Made by a program: the position numbers and the translations under genes. From assembly GCA_910579425.1 (NCBI GenBank), contig CAJTVL010000055.1:1-26377 (forward strand): 26,377 bases of DNA, given 5' to 3'. The notes beneath the pieces are model-generated. The model was not told where the DNA came from. It ran no database searches and worked only from the letters and a program-made list of their open reading frames with translations. Shown in pieces: positions 1 to 6,250 of this stretch. Positions within the stretch are counted from its first letter, which is position 1; each line of letters begins with the position of its first letter. Source of the stretch: an uncultured Lachnospiraceae bacterium (GTDB lineage: Bacteria; Bacillota; Clostridia; Lachnospirales; Lachnospiraceae).

Positions 1-54
1 AACCTTGAAATGACGGAGTCAGAGTCCGTTGCCTTACCGTTTGGCGATAGCCCA
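1..54 (-). tRNA. tRNA-Gln (anticodon CUG), 3' end cut by window edge
   Basis: Read on the minus strand, the sequence starts with the acceptor arm TGGGCTATCGCC and runs through a D-arm and an anticodon stem ACGGA/TCCGT. The seven-base loop CTCTGAC places CUG at the anticodon. It continues into the start of the T-arm (AAGGTT) and then leaves the window, so the 3' acceptor strand is not visible. The TGGGC start, D-arm and anticodon fit bacterial glutamine tRNA. A strong promoter sits just upstream. Other tRNAs may follow outside the window. Confidence 0.93.
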
Positions 55-72
55 ATCTCAAGTACGAATGTT

Positions 73-101
73 ATTATACATGACCAAAACAGATATTGCA
101 A
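73..101 (-). promoter_or_regulatory. Promoter of tRNA-Gln
   Basis: On the minus strand, TTGCAA (96-101) and a perfect TATAAT (73-78) are separated by exactly 17 bases. The predicted start of transcription falls about 10 bases before the tRNA 5' end. This is a near-consensus sigma-A promoter. Confidence 0.8.
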
Positions 102-151
102 CAGAAAATTTTTAAAAAGGCTCAAAAAATTGTTTCTTTTTAAATACAATC

Positions 152-422
152 TTACTCCGGCATATAAACGGCCTCATTCACCACGATAGATTCCACATTC
201 TCAATATCAACCAGGCGGTTAAACACAAACGCCAGCCGGCCGTCACATCAATCTTCATTGTTATAGGCGATAAGCTGGCGTCCCCGCCTGCCCCACATCT
301 TCCTGCACTTCTTCCGCCGCATCCCGGCTCTCTGGTTCCTGCTTCGCTGTTTCCCGGTTCTGGCAGCCTCCAGGCAATAAAGCGCTGCACAATACTGCAG
401 TAGTTATTCTCCTGCCCTTCAT
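152..422 (-). pseudogene. Broken small lipoprotein gene
   Basis: An ATG at 422 follows a good AAGGAG site with 8-base spacing. It opens a lipoprotein-like N-terminus: basic residues, a hydrophobic stretch, then a lipobox ending LLPGGC and a Glu-rich linker. That frame stops at 261 after 53 codons. Another frame continues with coding-like text: RQLIAYNNED, a TGA at 248-250, then GRLAFVFNRLVDIENVES and on to VYMPE and a TAA at 152-154. One frameshift near 275 plus one in-frame TGA would restore a protein of about 90 residues. I read this as a decayed lipoprotein gene of unknown function. The alternative is a genuine 53-residue lipoprotein (261-422) followed by chance similarity, or sequencing errors. 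Confidence 0.5.
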
Positions 423-670
423 AATAATACCACTCCTTTTCACTGATCTTATATTTATACAATATAAAACCCGTTTCAAAAAAGAGTTTGTGACACATTT
501 TAAAATTTTAGTGAAAAATCTGCTATTTTTATTTATAATAGTAATTACATAGTGTATTATAGTAATTGTGTATGTATTTCAAATCAATTCACTTCGTTTT
601 GAAAAACTTTTTGCACAAAATTTTGTATCCGCATCAGAATTTACGGGACAAATAGAAATGGAGGTTTTTT
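423..670. other. AT-rich divergent intergenic region with repeats
   Basis: This 248-base stretch separates the broken lipoprotein gene from the DUF1905/C39 gene. It holds a plus-strand promoter candidate, GTGAAA (511-516), 17 bases, TATAAT (534-539). A 14-base motif ending ATAGTAATT occurs twice at 533-546 and 554-567, a 21-base period. There is an inverted repeat TTTCAAA/TTTGAAA (577-583 and 598-604) and a perfect 12-base palindrome ACAAAATTTTGT (615-626). No gene was seen. The repeats could be regulator sites, but no regulator can be named. Confidence 0.45.
511..539 (+). promoter_or_regulatory. Candidate promoter for the DUF1905/C39 gene
   Basis: GTGAAA (511-516) and a perfect TATAAT (534-539) are spaced by 17 bases. 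If used, it gives a leader of about 120 nt before the ATG at 671, carrying the palindrome and inverted repeat described for this region. Weaker -35-like boxes lie closer (599-604, 611-616) but lack convincing -10 partners. Confidence 0.4.
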
Positions 671-1342
671 ATGAGGTATTTTTTTAGCGGAAAAATCGAA
701 AAGGAGGGGGACATCTACACCATCCGTATTCCCTTCAATGTATGGGAGGTTTGCAGACAAAGGGGCGAGATTGAGGGGGAATTAGTCCTTGATAACAAAA
801 TTGTTGAATGTACTCTTCTTCCGGAGGCAAAGGGTATCTACAAAATCCATCTGCAGGAAGAAGACGTTTCCCACATGGACATCACCAAGATACACAAAAT
901 ACTGCTCCACATCACTAAGAGCCTGATCCAGATGAACCAGAACAGCCCTTACAGCTTTGAGAATCCTATCCGTAAGATTGACGGCATCGACATCATCATC
1001 CAGCCCGAGGACGGGCTATGCGGGCAGACCTGCGTGGCTATGCTGGCAGGAGTTACCATTGCCGAAGTGATCAGCGTCATGGACTGCCGTGAATGGCAGG
1101 GAACCATGGGACGCGTGATTTCCGCACTGAATTATTACGGTATTGATCACAGCGATATTATTGTTTACACAGAAGGCCATGAGGCCACCCTGCCTAAGTG
1201 CTGTATTATGATGGAAAAAATGGGCCTCTTCTGTCACTACCTGGTACATTATGACGGCAAGTTTTATGACTCCAATCTTGGGATCATTTCCGAGTATGAT
1301 ATGGGCAAGCTTCTGGGTTATCTGGAAGTTAAGGTTGATTAG
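671..1342 (+). CDS. DUF1905-like domain fused to a C39-like cysteine peptidase domain
   Basis: This 223-residue soluble protein starts at an ATG six bases after GGAGG. Residues 1-70 (FSGKIEKEGDIYTIRIPFNV, then a Leu-Pro turn and a G-x-Y-K-I-H strand) resemble the small beta-barrel family DUF1905. Residues 105-210 look like a C39/papain-like peptidase fold: Gln111, then a CGQTCVAML segment with candidate nucleophile Cys117, later His189 in CHYLVHYDG and Asp200 in FYDSN. C39 domains usually process or export double-glycine peptides and sit in ABC exporters. Here there is no transmembrane segment, no ATPase and no neighbouring substrate gene. There is no signal peptide, so action in the cytoplasm is inferred. 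The two-domain reading rests on motif recognition only and the function is unknown. It is a single-gene unit with a terminator after it. Confidence 0.6.
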   Translation: MRYFFSGKIEKEGDIYTIRIPFNVWEVCRQRGEIEGELVLDNKIVECTLLPEAKGIYKIHLQEEDVSHMDITKIHKILLHITKSLIQMNQNSPYSFENPIRKIDGIDIIIQPEDGLCGQTCVAMLAGVTIAEVISVMDCREWQGTMGRVISALNYYGIDHSDIIVYTEGHEATLPKCCIMMEKMGLFCHYLVHYDGKFYDSNLGIISEYDMGKLLGYLEVKVD

Positions 1343-1344
1343 AA

Positions 1345-1414
1345 GCCTGCGCCGAAATTGGCGCTGCCAGGCGTACCACAAATATTACCCCCGGCCAGTT
1401 GACCGGGGGTTTTT
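1345..1414 (+). terminator. Rho-independent terminator after the DUF1905/C39 gene
   Basis: The strong hairpin is CCCCCGG (1388-1394) with CCGGGGG (1403-1409), an 8-base loop and a following TTTTT run. A second imperfect hairpin directly after the stop codon (1345-1372, GCCTG/CAGGC with inner GCGCC/GGCGC) precedes it. Confidence 0.85.
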
Positions 1415-1417
1415 AAT

Positions 1418-1443
1418 GGGCAGGGAGAAGCTCTCCCCTGTCC
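1418..1443. repeat. GC-rich hairpin, copy A of a similar set
   Basis: GGGCAGGGAG and CTCCCCTGTCC form a stem with one bulge and one G-U pair around a short AAGCT loop. It lies 14 bases from the glnN stop and may help end glnN transcription. It resembles hairpins at 3617-3640 and 21683-21708. Confidence 0.5.
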
Positions 1444-1456
1444 GGATATAACAGCC

Positions 1457-3568
1457 TTACACCTCAAAAATCAAATCTCCATAGGTAGGCAGCGGCCATA
1501 CCTTTTTATCCACCAGCATTTCCGCCTCGTCGGCAGGGGCCCTCAATGCATCCATAGCCACCTTGACGGCATCCTTATAATAAAAAGCCTGCTCCTTTGC
1601 ATTTCCGATCGTGCCCGCCTTGCTTTCCACCTCTTCCAGCTTCCCGAGAGCCGACTTCATGGCCGAGAGTTTTTCGGAAACCGCCTTAAGGATCTCTGTC
1701 TGGGCCGATGCGTCAGCGCCGGCCTCCCTTACCGCAATTATGGTATCAGCCAGAGACTTGGTATATTTCACCACTGCCGGGATAATCTGCTTAGAGGCCA
1801 TATCGATCATCGTAAGGGCTTCAATGTTGATTGTCTTTGCATAGGTTTCGTAGAGAACCTCAGCCCGGGACTCTAACTCTGCCTTTGTAAAAATACCGAA
1901 CTTCTCAAACAATTTTACAGACTTATCGGTGGTCAGGGTTTCTACTGCTTCGATCATGGATTTAATATTGGGAAGCCCCCTTCTTTCTGCTTCCGCTACC
2001 CATTCCTCGGAATAACCATTGCCGTTAAAGATAATTCTCTGATGCTCTGTCAGGTATTCTTTGATCAGGTCATGGACGGCAATATCGAAATCCTCTGCCT
2101 TTTCCAACACGTCCGCCGCCTCGCAGAACGCCTCAGCCACGATCGCATTCAAAATGGTATTCGGGCTTGCGATGGAATCGGAAGAGCCCACCATACGGAA
2201 CTCGAACTTGTTGCCGGTAAAGGCAAAAGGAGAAGTCCTGTTCCTGTCCGTTGCATCCTTGGCAAAGTCAGGCAGCGTGGAAACCCCCGTTTCCAGCTTC
2301 CCACCTTCCAGAAGATGCGCTGCCTCTCCGGTTTCTACCAGCTGCCGGACCACGTCCTCAAGCTGTTCCCCAAGGAAAACGGATATAATGGCAGGAGGCG
2401 CTTCGTTGGCTCCAAGCCTGTGATCATTTCCCACGTCAGACGAGCTCTGGCGGAGAAGATCCGCATGTTTATCCACCGCCTTGATCATACAGGCAAGCAC
2501 CAGCAAAAACTGGATATTTTCATTGGGAGTGTCGCCGGGATCCAGCAGATTTACGCCATTATCCGTGGTAAGCGACCAGTTATTATGCTTCCCGGAACCG
2601 TTTACCCCGGCGAAGGGCTTCTCGTGAAGCAGGCAGGTAAGGCCATGGCGTCCCGCTACCTTTTTCATGGTTTCCATCACAAGCTGATTGTGGTCTACCG
2701 CTGTGTTAGCCATCTCGTAAATCGTGGCAAGCTCATGCTGGGCGGGAGCCACCTCATTGTGCTGGGTCTTGGCCGTTACCCCCAGCTTCCAGAGCTCGAT
2801 ATTCAGATCCTTCATATAAGCGCCTACCCTCTCACGGATGGTTCCGAAGTAATGATCCTCCAATTCCTGTCCTTTCGGCGCAGGGGCGCCAAACAAAGTA
2901 CGTCCCGTAAAAATGAGATCCGGTCTTTTTAAGTATTTTTCCCTGTCTACAAGGAAGTATTCCTGCTCAGGCCCCACACTGGCAACCACCTTACCGGCCT
3001 CTTCATTTCCAAAAAGCTTCACGATACGCAGAGCCTGTTCGCTGACCACCTCCATGGAACGCAGCAGAGGGGTCTTTTTATCCAGCGCCTCCCCTTTATA
3101 GGAGCAAAATGCGGTAGGGATACACAGAATCACACCCGTAGCATCCTCTTTCAAAAAGGCAGGGGAGGTAATGTCCCATGCGGTATAGCCCCTGGCCTCA
3201 AAGGTAGCGCGCAGGCCTCCTGATGGGAAAGAAGAGGCGTCCGGTTCACCCTTAATCAGTTCCTTTCCCGAAAAATCCATAATCATCTTTCCGTTCTCAT
3301 CCGGAAGGGACACAAAGGAATCATGCTTTTCCGCAGTAATTCCCGTCAGCGGCTGAAACCAGTGTGTATAGTGAGTCGCGCCGTTCTCAACAGCCCAGTC
3401 CTTCATGGCCTTGGCTACCACATCGGCGGCAGCCGGTGAAAGTTCCCCGCCCCTATCCATCACCTGAAGAACTTCCTTATACACATTTTTGGGGAGGCGT
3501 TCCCTCATGGTTGCCCGGGTAAATACCTTACTGGCAAAAAGCTCTTCCACATTGATCATCTCACTCAT
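1457..3568 (-). CDS. glnN: Glutamine synthetase type III
   Basis: This enzyme makes glutamine from glutamate, ammonia and ATP in the cytoplasm. At 703 residues it has the length typical of the large type III enzymes, against about 450 for type I. The N-terminal GSIII domain (THYTHWFQPLTG near residue 65, FPSGGLRATFEARGYTAWD near 115) is followed by the catalytic barrel. Barrel motifs are GPEQEYFLVD near 199, the TQHNEVAPAQHE metal/substrate segment near 268, GVNGSGKHNNWSL near 323, GANEAPPAI near 388 and NKFEFRMVGSS near 454. The ATG at 3568 follows AGGATAGGGTG. The gene stands alone behind a leader of about 200 nt with possible attenuation signals, which fits nitrogen control. No regulator or transporter gene is adjacent. 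Confidence 0.97.
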   Translation of the reverse strand: MSEMINVEELFASKVFTRATMRERLPKNVYKEVLQVMDRGGELSPAAADVVAKAMKDWAVENGATHYTHWFQPLTGITAEKHDSFVSLPDENGKMIMDFSGKELIKGEPDASSFPSGGLRATFEARGYTAWDITSPAFLKEDATGVILCIPTAFCSYKGEALDKKTPLLRSMEVVSEQALRIVKLFGNEEAGKVVASVGPEQEYFLVDREKYLKRPDLIFTGRTLFGAPAPKGQELEDHYFGTIRERVGAYMKDLNIELWKLGVTAKTQHNEVAPAQHELATIYEMANTAVDHNQLVMETMKKVAGRHGLTCLLHEKPFAGVNGSGKHNNWSLTTDNGVNLLDPGDTPNENIQFLLVLACMIKAVDKHADLLRQSSSDVGNDHRLGANEAPPAIISVFLGEQLEDVVRQLVETGEAAHLLEGGKLETGVSTLPDFAKDATDRNRTSPFAFTGNKFEFRMVGSSDSIASPNTILNAIVAEAFCEAADVLEKAEDFDIAVHDLIKEYLTEHQRIIFNGNGYSEEWVAEAERRGLPNIKSMIEAVETLTTDKSVKLFEKFGIFTKAELESRAEVLYETYAKTINIEALTMIDMASKQIIPAVVKYTKSLADTIIAVREAGADASAQTEILKAVSEKLSAMKSALGKLEEVESKAGTIGNAKEQAFYYKDAVKVAMDALRAPADEAEMLVDKKVWPLPTYGDLIFEV

Positions 3569-3616
3569 TTTTACACCCTATCCTTTCACTTTTCATAATA
3601 TTTCTCCTGCGATCGG

Positions 3617-3640
3617 GCAGGGGAGAATTTTTGCCCCTGC
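3617..3640 (-). repeat. GC-rich hairpin in the glnN leader, copy B
   Basis: GCAGGGG (3634-3640, minus strand) pairs with CCCCTGC (3617-3623) around a 10-base A/T-rich loop. It sits about 50 bases before the glnN start codon and could influence translation. It shares the CAGGGG/CCCCTG core with the hairpins at 1418-1443 and 21683-21708. Confidence 0.5.
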
Positions 3641-3698
3641 TCGTGCGCCGGGCCCCCGTCAACTCTGCTGACATTTTCCTTTGGGTACCCGTTTGCAT

Positions 3699-3729
3699 AA
3701 AAAAATGCTCCAAAAAAACTTTGGAACAT
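3699..3729 (-). terminator. Intrinsic terminator, either leader attenuator of glnN or end of the trhP operon
   Basis: On the minus strand ATGTTCCAAA pairs with TTTGGAGCAT (one G-U pair) around a GTTTT loop and is followed by seven Ts. It lies downstream of the promoter at 3773-3801, so it would terminate the glnN leader. It may equally end the upstream operon, whose last stop codon is at 3879. An alternative short hairpin, GAAC/GTTC with a six-base AAAGAT loop, uses the same 5' arm and would exclude the terminator. Confidence 0.7.
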
Positions 3730-3772
3730 CTTTGTTCAAAATATTATTCAGGTTCTTTCTTTTACGTTTACT

Positions 3773-3801
3773 ACAATACTCTTAATTTCTCTTAATTGCA
3801 A
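3773..3801 (-). promoter_or_regulatory. Candidate glnN promoter
   Basis: TTGCAA (3796-3801), 17 bases, then TATTGT (3773-3778) on the minus strand. The spacer contains two direct copies of ATTAAGAG with a 10-base period. A 17-base element, TGTAA-N7-TTGCA (3797-3813), overlaps the -35 and matches the GlnR/TnrA box TGTNA-N7-TNACA except at one position. No GlnR gene is visible here, so regulation is a guess. Confidence 0.55.
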
Positions 3802-3878
3802 CAGTTTTTTACAATTTTATGAGAATTACCGAAAATGAAATTGCCCGGTTAAAATCGGATAAGCATATTGAACAATAA

Positions 3879-5108
3879 TTAATCGGCTTTCTTCACCCTC
3901 AGCAAATCAAATCGATCCGCCTGCCCGCTCAGTTCCACCCACAGGATCTGCCTGGCGTGAGGCGCGCTCTCTACGGCCTGTCCGTCCTGCGTGGAGAGAG
4001 CGCGCACCTGAACGGATAAATTTCTTCCGTCCGGCTTCATGACCTCGATCTGATCTCCCACACAGAACTTATTCTTCTGTTCGATGCGGATCCGTCCGCC
4101 CTCGTCCACTTCCTCCGCCATCCCCAGATAAACATATTCATTTACATAGGTACTGCTGTCATAAATCTGGGCCGTCTCATCCGGCTTCCCAAAATAAAAC
4201 CCTGTGGAAAACTGCCTGTGGACACTCTTTGCAATCTCCTCTTTGTACCACCCCATATTGGCACGATACTTTTCCTCCGAGTCAAAATAATCGTCAATGG
4301 CTTTTCTGTAGGTTCTCGCCACGGCCGCCACATAAAGGGCCGTCTTCATCCTCCCTTCGATCTTAAAGCTGTCAATCCCCGCGCCGATCAGCTCCGGGAG
4401 GTACTCGATCATGCATAAATCCTTGGAATTAAAAAGGAAAGTTCCCCTCTCATTCTCATAGACGGGGAGATATTCCCCCGGACGGCTCTCCTCCATCACC
4501 GCATACTTCCACCGACAGGGATGGGTGCAGGAGCCCTGATTGGCATCCCTTCCCGTAAAATAGCTGCTGAGCAGACACCTCCCCGAATAAGAGATGCACA
4601 TAGAACCGTGGATGAAGCTCTCGATTTCCATATCCCGGGGGATTTTTTCTCTGATCTGCCTGATCTCCTCCAATGAAAGCTCTCTGGCACAGACCACACG
4701 CTTTGCCCCCTGGTCATGCCAGAACTGCCAGGTCATATAATTGGTATTGTTCGCCTGGGTGGATACATGAATGTCAATTTCCGGGCAAATCCTCCTGGCA
4801 AGCATAAACATTCCCGGATCCGCAATAATCAGAGCATCCGGCTTTAACTCTTTCAGCTCCTTAAAATATTCCTCCGCCCCCGCAAGATCCCTGTTATGGG
4901 CCAGAATATTGGCAGTCACATGCACCTTCACTCCATGGTCATGGGCAAATGCAATTCCCTGCCCCATCTCCTGCGGTGAAAAATTCTTGGCCTTAGCTCT
5001 CAGGCCAAAGGCCTCGCCTCCTATATATACGGCGTCCGCCCCAAAGAGCACCGCCGTCTTTAAAACCTCCAGCGAACTGGCAGGTATCAGTAATTCCGGT
5101 TTTCGCAT
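3879..5108 (-). CDS. trhP: U32 family protein, tRNA uridine 5-hydroxylation (TrhP2/YrrO type)
   Basis: Peptidase U32 family proteins of this type take part in forming 5-hydroxyuridine at the wobble position of tRNA. The visible U32 signature is ESFIHGSMCISYSGRCLLSS, followed by a Cys-rich stretch (GSCTHPCRW) that completes the cluster-type cysteines of this family. The start at MRKPELLIPASS matches the usual family N-terminus. A GTG at 5135 and an ATG at 5120 are also in frame, and a GGGAGG lies between them, so the start is not settled. The length of about 409 residues fits B. subtilis YrrO rather than the shorter YrrN, and no second U32 gene is present. It lies directly after trmR, which methylates the product, and ends the operon. 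Confidence 0.88.
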   Translation of the reverse strand: MRKPELLIPASSLEVLKTAVLFGADAVYIGGEAFGLRAKAKNFSPQEMGQGIAFAHDHGVKVHVTANILAHNRDLAGAEEYFKELKELKPDALIIADPGMFMLARRICPEIDIHVSTQANNTNYMTWQFWHDQGAKRVVCARELSLEEIRQIREKIPRDMEIESFIHGSMCISYSGRCLLSSYFTGRDANQGSCTHPCRWKYAVMEESRPGEYLPVYENERGTFLFNSKDLCMIEYLPELIGAGIDSFKIEGRMKTALYVAAVARTYRKAIDDYFDSEEKYRANMGWYKEEIAKSVHRQFSTGFYFGKPDETAQIYDSSTYVNEYVYLGMAEEVDEGGRIRIEQKNKFCVGDQIEVMKPDGRNLSVQVRALSTQDGQAVESAPHARQILWVELSGQADRFDLLRVKKAD

Positions 5109-5138
5109 ACTGCTTTCCATTTCCTCCCGTGTCACTTG

Positions 5139-5795
5139 TTAGCGCCCGTCAGCATATTTTCTGACACTCACCGTCACGCCATCCCCCACAGGCAGAATGG
5201 CAGTTTCAAGCTGTTCATTGTGCTTTAGCTCATAAAGATACTCCCTCATCCTGCTGTGTATGGTGCGGTCCCTTCTGACCACCGCATAGCGGGACTCCAT
5301 AATTTCTCCGCCCTTTAATACATTATCAGAAACAAGCATTCCGCCCCGGGGCATCATCCTCAAAATGTCCGGCAGAAAATGAATATACTGCCCCTTTGCC
5401 GCATCCATGAAAACAAAATCGTAAGGGCCTTTCAGTTCTTTCAAAATAGCGGAGGCATCACCTGCAAGCAGGGTGATTGCCTCCTCCTTTCCCGCCCTCC
5501 TGAAATTTTCAAGAGCCTGGGGAATTCTTTTTTCATATTTTTCTATGGTGGTAATCTTGCAGCCCTCTGGCCCATACTCGCTCATAAGGAGCGCGGAAAA
5601 CCCAATGGCAGTTCCCACCTCCAAAATCTGCCCCGGCTGTTTTATGGCAAGCAGAAGCTTTAACAGGCTCTGAGTCTCCTGTCGGATTACCGGTATCCTG
5701 TTTTCCAGGGCAAACCTTTCGATTTCATCCAAAAAAGGAGTATTTCCCTTGTCAAAGGAATTAATAAATGCACTGATTCTTTCTTCCGTAATCAC
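5139..5795 (-). CDS. trmR: tRNA 5-hydroxyuridine O-methyltransferase
   Basis: This SAM-dependent enzyme of the O-methyltransferase type 3 family converts 5-hydroxyuridine at tRNA position 34 to 5-methoxyuridine. Motif I is ILEVGTAIGFSALL (residues about 58-71), the metal/acidic segment is FMDAAKGQY (about 129-137), and SDNVL follows. The 218-residue length is normal. It starts at a GTG nine bases after AGGAG and begins six bases after the MltG-like gene. It is followed almost immediately by trhP. The assignment to TrmR instead of a generic catechol-type methyltransferase rests on the shared order with B. subtilis yrrM-yrrN-yrrO. Confidence 0.85.
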   Translation of the reverse strand: MITEERISAFINSFDKGNTPFLDEIERFALENRIPVIRQETQSLLKLLLAIKQPGQILEVGTAIGFSALLMSEYGPEGCKITTIEKYEKRIPQALENFRRAGKEEAITLLAGDASAILKELKGPYDFVFMDAAKGQYIHFLPDILRMMPRGGMLVSDNVLKGGEIMESRYAVVRRDRTIHSRMREYLYELKHNEQLETAILPVGDGVTVSVRKYADGR

Positions 5796-5801
5796 AGCTT
5801 A

Positions 5802-6197
5802 TTACTCCTGTCCGCCTTCTTCTCCCTCCGCCTGCGTGGGAGTGGACATCACCTCCAGCATCTGCTCGGCGGTCATATCCGTACTCAAATCATAAATACC
5901 GGGCAGGATTTTGTTGTGATATGCAGACAAAAGCTCCTGAACGATAAACAGCTTAGAGTCCTCGATCAATCCCCTCTCCTCCAGCATTTGTGCCACTTCC
6001 TTCACGGATGCGTTTTCTGAAACCCCTATGGTGATCGTCCTTCCGCCCGAAACGGATACGGGCTGGTCTGCAAATACCCGGTAGCCAAAATCATAGGCCT
6101 GGGTCGCCCCCCTGAAAACAAAGACCACCACGGCGGCAAGAATCGCTATTTTAATTATAGTTTCTATCATTGCGACGATTAAATACTTTGCATTCAT
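5802..6197 (-). CDS. Short MltG/YceG-like membrane protein without the catalytic domain
   Basis: This 131-residue protein has one N-terminal transmembrane segment (about residues 8-28) and an outside region of about 100 residues. Residues 53-117 carry the LysM-like pattern seen before the catalytic domain of MltG: an I-x-I-G-V-S-E-N-A-S start, V-A-Q-M-L-E-E-R-G-L-I, then LPGIYDLSTDMTAEQMLEVM. MltG proteins normally run to about 330 residues or more and carry a catalytic Glu domain that cuts nascent glycan strands. That domain is absent here, and the protein ends in a Glu/Gly-rich tail. The position between RNase J and trmR is the place of yrrL (mltG) in B. subtilis. A peptidoglycan-binding or structural role is inferred. 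It has a good CAGGAA site. Confidence 0.75.
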   Translation of the reverse strand: MNAKYLIVAMIETIIKIAILAAVVVFVFRGATQAYDFGYRVFADQPVSVSGGRTITIGVSENASVKEVAQMLEERGLIEDSKLFIVQELLSAYHNKILPGIYDLSTDMTAEQMLEVMSTPTQAEGEEGGQE

Positions 6198-6250
6198 ATA
6201 ATTTCCTGTTGCTCCTTATACCTGATAATTTCTCAAACAGGCTGAACCCT

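Noticed and set aside
2042..2932. Long plus-strand open frame of 296 codons opposite glnN
   Set aside because: It runs antisense through the conserved glutamine synthetase catalytic region, and its His/Arg-rich translation shows no family pattern. It is a shadow frame.
3660..3700. Riboswitch in the glnN leader
   Set aside because: The leader is short and does not match any riboswitch consensus I can recognise.
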